Origin: Neomonachus schauinslandi
Lineage: Eukaryota; Chordata; Mammalia; Carnivora; Phocidae
Direction of reading: 5' to 3'
DNA length: 64,000 nucleotides
Assembly: GCF_002201575.2 (NCBI RefSeq)
Contig: NC_058417.1
Span: 53,116,422-53,180,421 of the forward strand
Within the stretch, counting starts at the first letter, position 1. Every line of letters starts with the position of its first letter. This document shows positions 53,923 to 64,000 of this stretch, piece after piece. Position numbers and translations under genes: made by a program. The notes beneath the pieces were generated by a model. That model did not search any database. It saw nothing but the letters and a program-made list of their open reading frames with translations, and was not told the DNA's origin.

Positions 53923-56900
53923 TAGAGGAAAAAAATTTATCCAAATGAACTGTCCAGGGAGAAAGTCACAACTCCCTGTCACATCAGCCCAGGCACACTG
54001 CCAACCCCTTGATGAGTGGCTGGGACAAGGAGCTCCAAGGGAGAACATTCTTTTATGTAATAGGATTTGGGCCTTTGGCATGCGCTTGCAAAGGTGGACC
54101 ACCTCCTGGGGCCTAAAAACACCTTAGCTGTGGGTACAGAGAGCACCCTGAGGCAGCGATGGTATTTGGGGAGTGGGCATGGCCGAGGACAGGACAACCA
54201 CCAACATCACTGGGCAGAGGGCAGTGGGAACTTTGTGGAGGTGATGCCCAGCCCTGCCTGTCCTCACGGCCATGAACTTTACCTCCTCGTAAACCAGCCT
54301 CACCCAGAACCCATTGCTTAGTCTCTTGCAAGGGGAGCAACACGAAACCACAAAGCATCACTGGACAACCAGAAGCTGCTGGAAAAACCCATCTCCATGG
54401 GCACAGAATGCAAAACGTCGTTGACGGGCCCGGGTGCAGGAAGTGGGGAAGGGCGGCCAGACCCCGGGGTCCATGGCACAGTGAAGTCCCTCCCGTCAGT
54501 CGGTACACACCTGTGCTCCTTCTCTGGGTCCTGTTCTGCTCAGCTGATGTGACTGATAGATACACCGCTTAGCTGATGATGCTCCGGCCCGCAGCTGTGA
54601 CAGCCCAGCAGGCTACAGGGGATGGCACTGTCCCACATTCGCTTCTGACTACTATGGGGTATGATGGGCCCCCTCACCCTTCATTAGAGGCCCCTGGGGT
54701 GACACTGACTGTCAGGCGAGGCAAAGGTGACTACTGGTCACCCCCAGGGTCAGACCAGCACCCCCTTTGGCTCTTCCCTGGCTCTCAGAACCAGAGACCC
54801 AGCAGCTGGTACCTCCATGTGCTAAGGGCCTACGGGATGGAAACAACACGGTGGACAGAGGCAGGGCTCTATGGAGCTCACCAGCAGGTGGAAAGGGCTG
54901 GGCTCCGAGGTCTGCACCCAGCACCGTGCTGGGTACCAACCACAGAGCGGCGAGCAAGCCGACGCCGACTCTGCTCTCCGGGAGCCTGTATGTCCACGGG
55001 AGAGACAAGAGCGGACAGGTACACAGGGAAATATAGAAACATGGTTGCACAGAGTGACATCTTCCAGGAAGTACAGGGTGCTCTGAGGGGGATGAGAGCG
55101 GGAAGGGCTTCTTAAGAGGAAAACCCTCGGTGGATATCTTGTTTCCCAGGGGCCCTTTCATTTCCCCTCCCAAGCTAGAATTAGCCACGACCCCTCACAA
55201 GCAGGGGCGGACTTCGGTCCCTTGGGCCCCAGAGGGTCACAGGGCTTTAGAAAGTGCTCAGGGCTCATCGAAACCAGTGGATTCCAGCTGCAGGAGGGTT
55301 TGGAGGGAGGAGGAGAATGTCACAGATCTCTGATTGAAAATACGGTTGCTTCGTGGAAATAATGGCCATGGATGACATCACCATTCAAGAGAGCAGCAAT
55401 GGCCCCCTCAGAGGGGAGCTTTTGCCCACTGGAAGCTTCAGGTATATGAATGAAGATCTCAAAAGCTCAGAAAAGCCAGAAAAGGGGGAAAGGACATATG
55501 AGTTTTGAAGAAGCCATTTGTCTGTGCTGCCAGCCGGACAAGCAAGTGAAAGACAGACCTCCAGGACAGACAGACAGACGAGAACAAAGCCAGGGACAAT
55601 TAAGGGAGCAGCCCATCCAGAAGGCTGTCCAAGATTGAGCATGGCCAGAACAGGGGTGAGACGAGGGGACGGGCCAAAGATGAGCCAGGGAAGGCCAGGA
55701 CTCCAGGCGAAGGGGCATGCTCCGTGTGGAAGGCCTTGGGGAGCCATGGTGGGATCTCAAGTGAGGTAATGACACCAATCTATCTTTTAGAATGATGATG
55801 GTGGATTGAAAGGCAGAGAGACCATGCAGGCTGCTATGGCCATCCAGAGGGGACACTGGGAGGTGCCAGCCTGTGGGCAGTGGCAGAGGGGATGCAGAGG
55901 AGGGACAGAAGCAACGGGAGTGGATGAGTGATCAGATCAGGGCAATACCTAGTGTGTGGAGGGTACGTACTGAGCTCTCACCAAGGGCCTGGCCCCTGTC
56001 CTTGTGGAGCTTCCTCTGATGGGTCTTTAAGGGCTTAAGTTGGAGCTTTGTGGAGGAGAAGAGGGGTCGGATATGGAGGACGAACAGAAATTTGACGGAG
56101 TCGGAAAGGGTGCACTGGGCAGAGGGACCCCTGTGCGCGAAGGAGGACCCAGCACCAGCGTGGGTTTGGGAACAAACAAGCAGTCAGCGCGGGTGGGAAC
56201 CTGCGTGTGTGGAGCGGATCAGGGTGATGAGGCTGGGAGCCGGAGGGAGGAGCTGTAGAGAGAGAGGTAGTTGTATTTGCTTATGCATTAGAGAGCAGGG
56301 AAGACCGTGGGCAGGGGGCACAGCAAGGGGCCGTGTTCTGCTCAGGTGAGGAGAGGTAAAAGCAGGAGCTGGGGGTGTGGATGGAGAGGAGAAACACCTG
56401 CAGAAGCGGAGTCCCCAGGATCTGAATAGAGAGGTTGAGGGGAAAGGGGGCGTGAATGGTGGCTTAGCAGAAACACAGAAGGCAAGTGGAGGACTCAGTT
56501 TGAGAACGGAGACAACGTTGTGACGAGTCTCTAAGTAAGATGGGCTGTGGCCTCCTGCTCAGAAGCTTCTCCTATTTTTATACCTCCATGAGCCATCCTG
56601 GGTGGGATTCATGCAAGTGAAGGAACAGAAAAGAAAGAAAAAAGAGCTATAGGCCAAATGACCGGGGGTCTCCTGTGGCTGATCCAAATAGATTAGATTC
56701 AGGGTCTGGTACGCAAGCCAGGAGGGTGGTTTCTATCCACAGAAAGCATCTTCAGACTTAACCTGATTTTCGCTGCAGCACGCCCATTTGCAAGCCAGCC
56801 AGCCTTGGTGTGCAGCCTTGGGGGCAGCCTGGGCCAGAGAACAGGACAAAACCTTAGGGGACCGTTCCCCCCCCCCCGCCCCCGCCCCAATGCAGGAGTG

Positions 56901-57699
56901 TTTGGTTTCCACCAAGCTTCACTTGGTTTATGTATGTATCCAATCCAAGGCCACGGGTGGCTTCCTGCCACTGTTTATTAATAACTACACCTAACACTAG
57001 CTCCTCAGGGGCAGCCGGGGAAGCCAGTCCCAGGCTGGCATCATGCTCTGCCCCTGGATGTGTGCCAGGCTGTCTGAGACAGCCCTGGGGGAATGAACGG
57101 CTGGCTCTTCTTTACCCAGCTCCTTCCATGGGAAGAGATCCCCCGTGTGCTTCCCTCTCGAAGTCCTTGCAGGGGGCCTGCCTGGCTCAGCTTCCCCGCT
57201 GGCGGGTGCAGGACAACACAAGAAAGACGGACCATCAGGACCAGGAGGAGCTCCACCACCACCATGGGGAAACCAAGGCCCAGAGCAGGGACCGGAAACA
57301 CTGGCTCTCGGTGGTTCAGCAAGTTGGATGCACATTCGAGCCCTGAGCCCTGTTTTTCTAGGGCCTCCTGAGGCCAGGAGCCCATCCACCGTGCTCCTCC
57401 AGTGTGTAATTGCTGTCAGGCTCCCCAGCAGTATAGACCGCAGCGTTCAACCTGCACTTTCCGGCTCGGGGCTGTGGCTCTTTCAACCAGCAGGGAGTCA
57501 GCAGGGCACACAGACCCAACCGTCTTGACCTAGATTCTGGTTTACCTATAAGGCCTTGTTTGCTAGTGGGGTACACTGAGGCAGGCTCTAATGTGAAACA
57601 CCCCAAGTCCTACAGAAGTGCTCCCCTGCACCCCTCCGGGGGACAGCCTGGGCAGAGACAACTCTGTACCCTTCTGCCATCGGACAGTGGCTGGAGACA

Positions 57700-58313
57700 C
57701 GGCGCCAGTGACCCCAGCCACAGCCACGATGCACGCTGTGCCCTTGGGAACACCAGGCGGCCCGCCGCCGCCCGCAGACGCCCGCAGACGCCCAGACAGA
57801 CACGGGCAGGCACGCAGACAGGCCGCAGGTGCGCGCGGCCGGAGGCACTGGGAGCGCGGCTGCCCGCGGGCCACGCAGCCGGCCGGGCGCCCCCTGGAGG
57901 GCAGTAGGAGAGGGGCCCTGGGCGCGAGCCGGGGGGGGGGCGCGGGGAGGCGCCCAGAAACTCCCAAACGGAAGCGGCTGCGCCGGGCGGACGCAGGGCC
58001 GCGCAAAGGGCCGGAGGGACGCACAGGCGGGCAGTCGCCCGGAAAGCGGCGCAGGCTCGGGCGCCTTCCCGGCGGAGGCGGCCAACTCTCGCCTGCAGCG
58101 CGGGACGGGCGGGGGCGCAGAGGCGGGAGGCGCCGTCGGGGCCCTCCCCTTGCCCCGCCTCCCGGTCAGCGCCCTTGGCCGCTGGCGCGTTGTTGGTTTC
58201 GGGTTGTCAGGCAGCGGCGGCGGCGCAGGGAGGCTGCGAGGGACCCGGCGGCGGTGGGGTGCGGCTCGGCCATGCCCGCTGTCGCGGCCTGAGCCCCCCC
58301 ACCCGCCGCAAGC
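57700..58313 (+). promoter_or_regulatory. KIF19: KIF19 CpG-island promoter and 5' UTR
   Basis: A very GC- and CpG-rich block immediately upstream of the KIF19 ATG, with many GC boxes (CCCCGCC types) and a repeated 10-mer GCCCGCAGAC (57770-57796). A degenerate X-box-like sequence lies at 58203-58215. No TATA box. The transcription start is not defined by the sequence but is probably within about 58150-58280. Confidence 0.75.
58272..58292 (+). other. KIF19: Upstream ORF in KIF19 5' leader
   Basis: ATG at 58272 (G at -3) encodes MPAVAA and stops with TGA at 58290-58292, 21 bases before the KIF19 start codon and in the same reading frame register (42 bases between the ATGs). If transcribed it would be a short uORF that could lower main-ORF initiation. 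Confidence 0.5.
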
Positions 58314-58352
58314 ATGAAGGACAGCGGGGACTCCAAGGACCAACAGCTCATG
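58314..58352 (+). CDS. KIF19: KIF19 exon 1 coding part (residues 1-13)
   Basis: ATG at 58314, with A at -3. The peptide is MKDSGDSKDQQLM. The donor GTGAGA starts at 58353, phase 0. Confidence 0.95.
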
Positions 58353-60374
58353 GTGAGACCCCATTCATAGCCCCGGAAACCCAGCCTCTGACTCGGCCGC
58401 GGTCACAGCTGTCCTGTCCCCTCACCCCACTAAGAGGACACTGAGGGTCAGGGATGGGACTGTCAGGGAAACTTTCCACAAGTCCTGGATATCAAGAAGG
58501 AAGGTCTCGTGACCATGCTGCTGAGGCCTGAAGTCAACCTAGCTTCAACCTCACTCCCCCTTACACCTTCCCACCAGGGGAGCCTACCCCCCACCCCCAT
58601 CCCCAAAGCTTGTGCAGATGGGTCTCTGGGGCGGGACTGCTCTCTGATCTAGAAAAGCCGGGGGCAGGGCGGGCTTGACTTACCTGCACAGAGAAGGAAA
58701 GTGGGAGTCTCCCGGTGAGCCAGAGCTACCCTGGCGCTGTGGGGTCAGGAGTTTAAAGGGATTGGGAATCACAGGTGGGCAGACAGGAGCCCCGAGAGCC
58801 AGAGTTGCTGGTATGGGGTTGAGAGTGGCTGGTTACTGGGTTACAACACAGATGCTGTCCAATATTTCAGACAAGTGTTGGAAGCAACAAAGATGTACCC
58901 CCTCCCTGAGCCCTGGGGGCCGGGACAGATGAAGTGGTGTGAGTGGGGGTCTCCGGGGCAAGTAGGGACTGAAGACAGACCCCTGGGGGCGTCTGGGTGG
59001 CTCACTCAGTTTAAGCGTCTGACTCTTGATCTCAGCCTAGGTCTTGATCTCAGGGTCAGGAGCTCAAGCCCCACGCTGGGCTCCATGCTGGGTGTGGAGC
59101 CTACTTAAAAAAAAAAAGGCCCTTGATTATCAGTAGTGCCATGTCAAAGCACTAAGGGCGAGGCTCAGTGGCCCCAAAGCCACTGCGGCTTCCACCCCTC
59201 TCCCCATCCCCTAACTTCTGAGGCCTGGGAAGGGAGGGCTTTGTCACCAGCAGGTGGGTCATAATGGAATGAGAGGATAATGCCGCCCCCAGGAACCCTG
59301 CCTCTACAGGCTGAGCCCGTGGCTCCAAAGAGGAGTTTGACCGCAGCTCCAGGAAAACCTCAGGCTCTGGAATATTCTCTTTGGCAGTTTATAATGTGTC
59401 TCTTGAAAATGGCTACTTTGTAAAAAAAATTTTAAAAAATTTAAAAATTTAAAAATTTAAAAAAAATTTAAAAATTTAAAAAATTTAAAAAAATAAAGAA
59501 AATGGCTACTTTGGCCTGAGTGGTGTGCCCCCAGGACAGGGATGGAGGGTCCTCCCTCTCCCACCCGTGGGGTTGGGCCAAGGAGGCCGGTAAAGATGAT
59601 CTGACAGACAGCAGAGGTCCCTCGGAGAGTGATGTTCTCACTCAGCATGAGGGTCCGTCAGCGACACCCACACATTCAGCAGGCATTTCCCCTTGGTCAG
59701 CAGAAGAAGTGCACCCCCTTGTTGTCTGGGGAACCCCATGCACAGGATGAAGACCCATCAGCTCCTACTGGCTGGAGAATCGAGAGAGAAGGGAGCACCC
59801 CATGGTGCTGTGCTGGGTAGGAATGTGGTCAGGGGTTGTTAGGACGTCAAGGTGAAGCTCCGGGGGTCCGGCCCCGTCCTGCCGTCAGCCAGGCCTGCAC
59901 CTTCAGCCGCGGTGCCTCATTCACAGATGCACACACAGGCTACTCCAGTGCCAAGGCTCCAAGTTCAAAGCCCTGGGGAGCTGCAGGTGCTTAATTTGGG
60001 CGTGTGACTGATGCAGGCTGGAGGAGCAGACCACTCTTTCCCCTGGGGTTCTCCCTGAGCCCCAGGCTCCCTGGGGAAATTCACAGACTCCTAGGTAGCC
60101 TGCATGCCGTGGACCTGCTCCCCTCCACCCGGGCGGTGGCCTTGAACCACTGAGTTTTCCTTAAGACCAAGGAGGCCTGGGATGGCCACACAGGGGAGAA
60201 CCCAGGGGGCTTGCCCAGGGGAATCTCTCATCCTTCTGTCTGTCCAGCCCGGTCCTCTCCTTCTAATCTCAGGGGTCTGGCCTTTCCTCGTAGGTGGCAC
60301 TCCGGGTCCGGCCCATCAGCGTGGCAGAGCTGGAGGAAGGAGCCACGCTCATCGCCCATAAGGTGGACGAGCAG
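58314..60374 (+). CDS. KIF19: KIF19, kinesin-8 motor (first two coding exons)
   Basis: KIF19 is a plus-end-directed kinesin-8 that depolymerises microtubules at the tips of motile cilia and so limits cilium length. Exons 58314-58352 and 60294-60374 join to 40 residues: MKDSGDSKDQQLM, then VALRVRPISVAELEEG ... HKVDEQ. VALRVRPIS is beta-strand 1 of the kinesin motor and matches human KIF19 as remembered. The remaining motor (P-loop, switch I and II) and tail lie beyond the right edge. Neighbour order TTYH2-DNAI2-KIF19 agrees with human 17q25. Confidence 0.95.
58987..59117 (+). mobile_element. Short CAN-SINE
   Basis: A plus copy of the short form lacking the CT-rich part ('gcgtctgggtggctcactca', 'agcctacttaaaaaaaaaaa'), like the copy at 42817. 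No clear target-site duplication. Confidence 0.88.
59405..59513 (+). repeat. AT-only insert bounded by 16-bp duplication
   Basis: The 16-base sequence GAAAATGGCTACTTTG occurs at 59405-59420 and 59498-59513. Between them are 77 bases made of A and T only, mostly (TTTAAAAA)n. This has the shape of a retroposon tail with its target-site duplication but with no element body. Confidence 0.85.
60294..60374 (+). CDS. KIF19: KIF19 exon 2 (residues 14-40)
   Basis: The acceptor CGTAG ends at 60293 and the donor GTACTG starts at 60375; phase 0 at both ends. The peptide VALRVRPISVAELEEGATLI and then AHKVDEQ is the start of the motor domain. Confidence 0.96.
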
Positions 60375-60884
60375 GTACTGGGGCTGTGGCCAGGAGCCGC
60401 AGGGCAGAGGTGCTCACACGTGGCAGGGCAGGCACCTGCTCACTGGGTGGGGCAGGAAGGCTCCCTGTGGCTTGCGGTATCACCCTTCCTCCATCCACCA
60501 AACTCTTGGTTATGTCATTGATGATATTGTCAAGGAAGCCAGGGTTCTTCTTCCAAGAAGCCTTCCCAGATTGATCCAAGGAGAGCTGAAAGCTTCCCTC
60601 GTGGGGCTAGGCCCTGAGCTCCCCAGTCCAGCCGTAAAATTGTCACATACCTTCCATGTGCCTGTGACATGACTTCCCCCGCTCAGCAGGTCCGCTACAC
60701 GTGGAACATGCCTGCTGCTCACAGAGCACGTATCTACATGGTCTAGAGCTAGAGCCTACCTCCGGTTCATGTTTTGCAAAGGCTGTTCGTGTTTTGTAAA
60801 GTCTTGGGGTATCTGGTTGCTCTCTTGGTCCTCATGTCACTGTGATGAGGTGGGCAGGGTGAGTCCCACCCCCATCTGCACAGG

Positions 60885-61290
60885 AGGCAAATATTTACCA
60901 AGTAGCCACAACACACTGGGGCAGCGCTCAGAGCTGGAAACCACAGTGAGCAGAAAAGACCCTGCCCTCGCTCCGGTACCTTCCGGTCCCGCACAGGGAG
61001 ACAAAGCGCTAATCAGAGAATTAACCCCAACAAGGGCTGCAGAGAAATGCGTGGCGCTGTGAGGGGGGCTTGAGCCAGCGCAGAGGTCAGGGAGGGCTCC
61101 CTTAGGAGATGGTGCTTGAGCTAAAACAAGAGAGGAGGAGGGTACTTTGGACGTGCATGAAGGGAGATGCTTCAACCAGAGGGACTAGCAGGTGCAAAGG
61201 CAAAGGGTAACAGAAAAGGCCTGGGTGGCTCCAGTAGGAGCGAGAGGGCGGAGAGGCATGAGGTGAGGCGGGGGACGTGGCAGGGGCCCG
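60885..61290 (+). repeat. Old L2-like interspersed repeat
   Basis: Phrases such as 'aagaccctgccctcgctccg', 'agggagggctcccttaggag' and 'gactagcaggtgcaaaggca' belong to a common old mammalian repeat. The family name is uncertain. Confidence 0.5.
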
Positions 61291-61696
61291 ACCACACACT
61301 CTTAGACCATGGCCAGGATGTTTGGGTGGGCAGGTGAGGACGCAGGTGCTGGGGTGGGGGTGGGCACAGTGGTGAGGACGGCTCGGTGGCTGCTGCTGCT
61401 GGCTTCTCCTGAGTGTCAGGGCTCATCAAGATGGCAGTATACACTGGCGAGTCTGAGAAGTCCGGTGGCATTGCTCCATTCAGAGAAGGGCACACGTGGG
61501 CACCTGCATGGCCCGGGCCTGGGGCCGGCGGGCTGGACTCAGGAAGCCCAAGGGCCATGAGAAGTGAATTGGAGGCAGACCGTCCAGCCCGCAGTGCCCA
61601 GCTGCCTCTGGGCTCCCCTAGGGACAGGTGCCCCCTCCCGCCTCTCCTCAGCTCTAGTGGGCACAGCAGAGCCCGGTGGCACCAGCCTCCTGATTT

Positions 61697-61879
61697 CTCT
61701 CTCTCTCTCTCTCTTTTTTTTTTAAGATTTTTTTATTTGAGAGAGAGAGAGGAGGAGCAGAAGGAGAGGGACAAGCAGACTCCGCGCCTGATGCCGGGCT
61801 CAAGCTCAGGACCCTGAGATCGTGACCTGAGCCGAACCAAGAGTCGGATGCTTAACCGACTGAGCCGCCCAGGCGCCCC
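61697..61879 (-). mobile_element. CAN-SINE
   Basis: A minus copy from a CT/T tract to GGCGCCCC at 61879. GA-rich middle and 'gatcgtgacctgagccgaac'. Target-site duplication not clear. Confidence 0.88.
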
Positions 61880-62009
61880 TCCTCTGTTCACTCTTGGGAA
61901 AGGGTAGCCTTCCTCAGAGACCTCGGAGATAGCAGGGGATGACTGGGTGGACTCTATGTGTCTGGGTAGGCCAGGCGGGAGTAGGGTGAATACACCTGAC
62001 AGTCACGCA

Positions 62010-62190
62010 GGGTGGGTTCTGCTGTTGCCAACTGTGGCCTTGGACAGGTTGCTTCTCGGAGCCTCAGCCGCCTCATCTGTAAGTGGGGACGGCCACCATA
62101 ATGCTCTCTCGAGAGGGTCTCTGCGGGTTAATGTATGCTCAGTGCTTCCCCAGCGCCCGGCACACAGTAGGAGTTTAATAGTTGTGAGTG
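62010..62190 (+). repeat. MIR SINE
   Basis: 'actgtggccttggacaggtt', 'gcctcatctgtaagtgggga' and 'cccggcacacagtaggagtt' match MIR to its 3' end. Confidence 0.8.
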
Positions 62191-64000
62191 GACATCATTA
62201 ACTAGCGACTGAAAGCTCCCCAGAGCTGCTGGGTTTGCCGACGAGAGGGGCCAGCCTGATGAGCCAGAAACCTCCTTCCCGGCAAGGACCACTCCCTGTT
62301 TATCCAGCTTGTCCCCAAGAATATCAAGTCCTCAGGGCTGGGACAATGATGGCTCTCTTTCTCGGCGGCTCCTGGCTCCTGGCCGGTGTGGGGGCTGAGA
62401 GATATTAACTGATGTTGATGGAAACGCTCTGGTCTAGGGTAGAGCCCACTGTATGCCCACACGCGTCAAACACTGGTTCCTTTCTGTCCCTGCAAGTGGA
62501 GAGGGAGGGTCCGGCCTGATCTGGCCGAGCTGTGTCTCTGAGAAGGTTCTGGGCTGGGCAGTCCGAACAGGGCTGCTCCTTTGTCAGCTGAGAGATGCAG
62601 GGAGGGTCCCCTGAGCAGCGTGGGCTCAGGGCTGTCAGCACAGACTCCGGGGCCTGCAGGGAAAGCTCTGGGCTTGTGCCCTCGGGCACCTTTTGTCCCC
62701 ACTGCATCCAAAGATGGCTTGCCTGGCCTGCATTTTTGGAATAGCTGCAGCAATTGGCAGGCTGGGAACCTCCTAAAACCCTGCCATCCCTCAGCTGACA
62801 GAGAAGGCCCTCGCAAGTAGGAGGTGAGACACAGGAGTCCAAGAAACAGAATGGACAGCCCACTTCCCTTGCCTCCCACTCCGACCTGTCTCCCACCCCC
62901 AGACCTCTGTCCTTCCCCAGCGACCTGAGGGAGGTTCGGGGATGCAGGCTCAGCCAGCTTCATTGATGGGCCAGCTGGTGGGTTATAGCCTTGCTCCTTC
63001 CCCTGAGGTCTGGAGCCTGGAGGGCCTGCGGGGTGACTTTGGGAGCATCCCCAGGACACCATGGCCATGGAGTCTCTTCCTGGCGGAGATGCAGGAGGGT
63101 CCAAGCAGCCTCACAGTGCCCTGCATCCTCTGCAACAGACGTGTGCTTGGAATGAAGAGTTGCCCTGTACCCACCTCTTTCCTTCGCTCCCTTGCCTGTG
63201 ACCATCATGGCCCGTGTGGCCCGGTGCCACAGAGGGGCTCCCCAACCCAGCTTCTTCTGGCCTGGGGCTCTGGGCTCTGCCTCTCCTCTGTGTTGGGTGG
63301 GTTACTTTTCCCCTGCCGGTGCCGTTGCGGGCCTGGGGGTAAGAGAAGCCGCTGCATGGTCAAGCCTCTGCAAGCCCAGAGGTCACTGTTGAGAGCCCAG
63401 CCTCCTGGTGGTCAGTGGGGAGGCGGATGCTGCCACAGCCCACCATCAGTGGGTTCTGAGCTGGGAGAGGTAGACCGAGGACTCGGTCACCCACTGGCAT
63501 GGGCCACTGGAAGGGTCCTAGGACAGCCTCCCCTAAAGCTAGGCATTGTCCTGGAGATGCGCAAGTTTGTGGCGACAACACTCTGCAGAGGTGGACATTC
63601 CCACAGGCAAAGTGCACTCCGGGGATAGGAGGCTGGTGCGCCTGGATTCTGGGGAAGCTGGAGTGAGGGTGTAGATTTGTAAAGGGGATGGTCTGGGTGC
63701 CTTGGCAGGCTTGTGGTCTGAAGGCCCCCTTTCAATCCAGGACCAAAATCGTAAGATCTTTGGAGGTTTTTGGAGGCTAATGTATGCACAGTGCTTCCAA
63801 GTGCCTGGCATCCAGTAGGGGTTTAATAGATGTTAGTTTACGTAAGGACTGAAATACAGGATGGTTTTGAGCCTAGAGGTGAGTGACACTCGGCCCACCT
63901 CCCGCCTTCCCGCCTCCTGTGTCAGCTCTCAGCCCAGTGGTCCCCGAATGGTCACCTCCCCACTGATGTGTCCCAGGAGGACTGCTCCTAGCACCTGAGG

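Larger units (their letters stand above)
52905..57699. other. DNAI2-KIF19 intergenic region
   Basis: About 4.8 kb. It holds MIR reverse (about 52905-53110), a second MIR-like piece (about 53440-53560), MER5A (53706-53922) and G/A-rich old repeat of L2-like character (about 54811-56420). No CAN-SINE and no recognisable gene. Several 100-180-codon open frames here have no family resemblance and cross repeats. Confidence 0.65.
58353..60293 (+). other. KIF19: KIF19 intron 1
   Basis: A 1.9 kb intron with a short CAN-SINE (58987-59117) and an AT-only insertion flanked by a duplication (59405-59513). The rest looks single-copy. Confidence 0.65.
60375..64000 (+). other. KIF19: KIF19 intron 2 (to window end)
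   Basis: It contains an old L2-like repeat (about 60885-61290), a CAN-SINE (61697-61879) and a MIR (about 62010-62190). I looked for the next KIF19 exon (expected to begin MVVLMDP) and do not find it before 64000. The end fragment 63780-63850 is again MIR-like ('gtgcctggcatccagtaggg'). Confidence 0.65.

Noticed and set aside
54576..55115. 179-codon + frame between DNAI2 and KIF19
   Set aside because: It crosses an old interspersed repeat and shows no domain; no gene is known between these two in the human order.
57588..58364. 258-codon antisense frame and 224-codon sense frame over the KIF19 CpG island
   Set aside because: Composition is Arg/Pro/Gly/Ala-rich as expected from any frame of a CpG island. 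The sense frame ends at the six-codon uORF stop. No domain seen.
1..64000. Prokaryotic or mobile defence systems, CRISPR arrays, viral insertions
   Set aside because: None seen. Spaced repeats are microsatellites or dispersed SINEs, and no retroviral coding remnants were recognised.

Overview
The window is mammalian nuclear DNA, very probably from a carnivore of the bear/seal/mustelid side of Caniformia. The evidence is (1) split genes with GT-AG introns and coding exons that translate into recognisable vertebrate proteins, and (2) about 20 tRNA-derived CAN-SINEs, recognisable by a 'GGCGCCTGGGTGGCTCAG' head, CT-rich middle and AAATAAA/A tail, many with perfect target-site duplications. The SINE consensus looks neither like the young dog SINEC_Cf nor like the cat type, so the arctoid assignment is an inference from memory of these families.

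Three protein genes lie head-to-tail on the + strand: TTYH2 (3' part), DNAI2 (complete coding region) and KIF19 (first two coding exons). This is the gene order known from human chromosome 17q25. TTYH2: 11 coding exons between 672 and 19044 encode 396 residues equal to human residues 139-534, and a 3' UTR runs to an AATAAA at 20595. DNAI2: a GC-rich promoter at about 25.55-25.75 kb carries a near-palindromic RFX X-box with an adjacent forkhead core, followed by a probable non-coding first exon and 12 coding exons from 31082 to 52292 that join to an intact 602-codon frame. KIF19: a CpG-rich promoter and first exon at 57.7-58.35 kb, a second coding exon at 60294-60374, and the window ends in the next intron.

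DNAI2 (outer-arm dynein intermediate chain) and KIF19 (kinesin-8 that sets ciliary length) both act in motile cilia. TTYH2 is an unrelated five-pass membrane glycoprotein. The rest is intron and intergenic DNA made of SINEs, pieces of L1, L2 and MIR, MER5A and related hAT fragments, and microsatellites. All exon joins keep frame, with no stops or frameshifts, so none of the three genes looks like a pseudogene.

I found no bacterial, phage, CRISPR or otherwise foreign system and no evidence for an undescribed gene. The points worth a second look are regulatory or structural: the X-box/forkhead pair, a readthrough C-terminus in TTYH2 that would remove the NEDD4-binding PY motif, an unusual DNAI2 exon-10 donor next to an inverted SINE pair, a KIF19 upstream ORF, and a tail-only retroposition in KIF19 intron 1.
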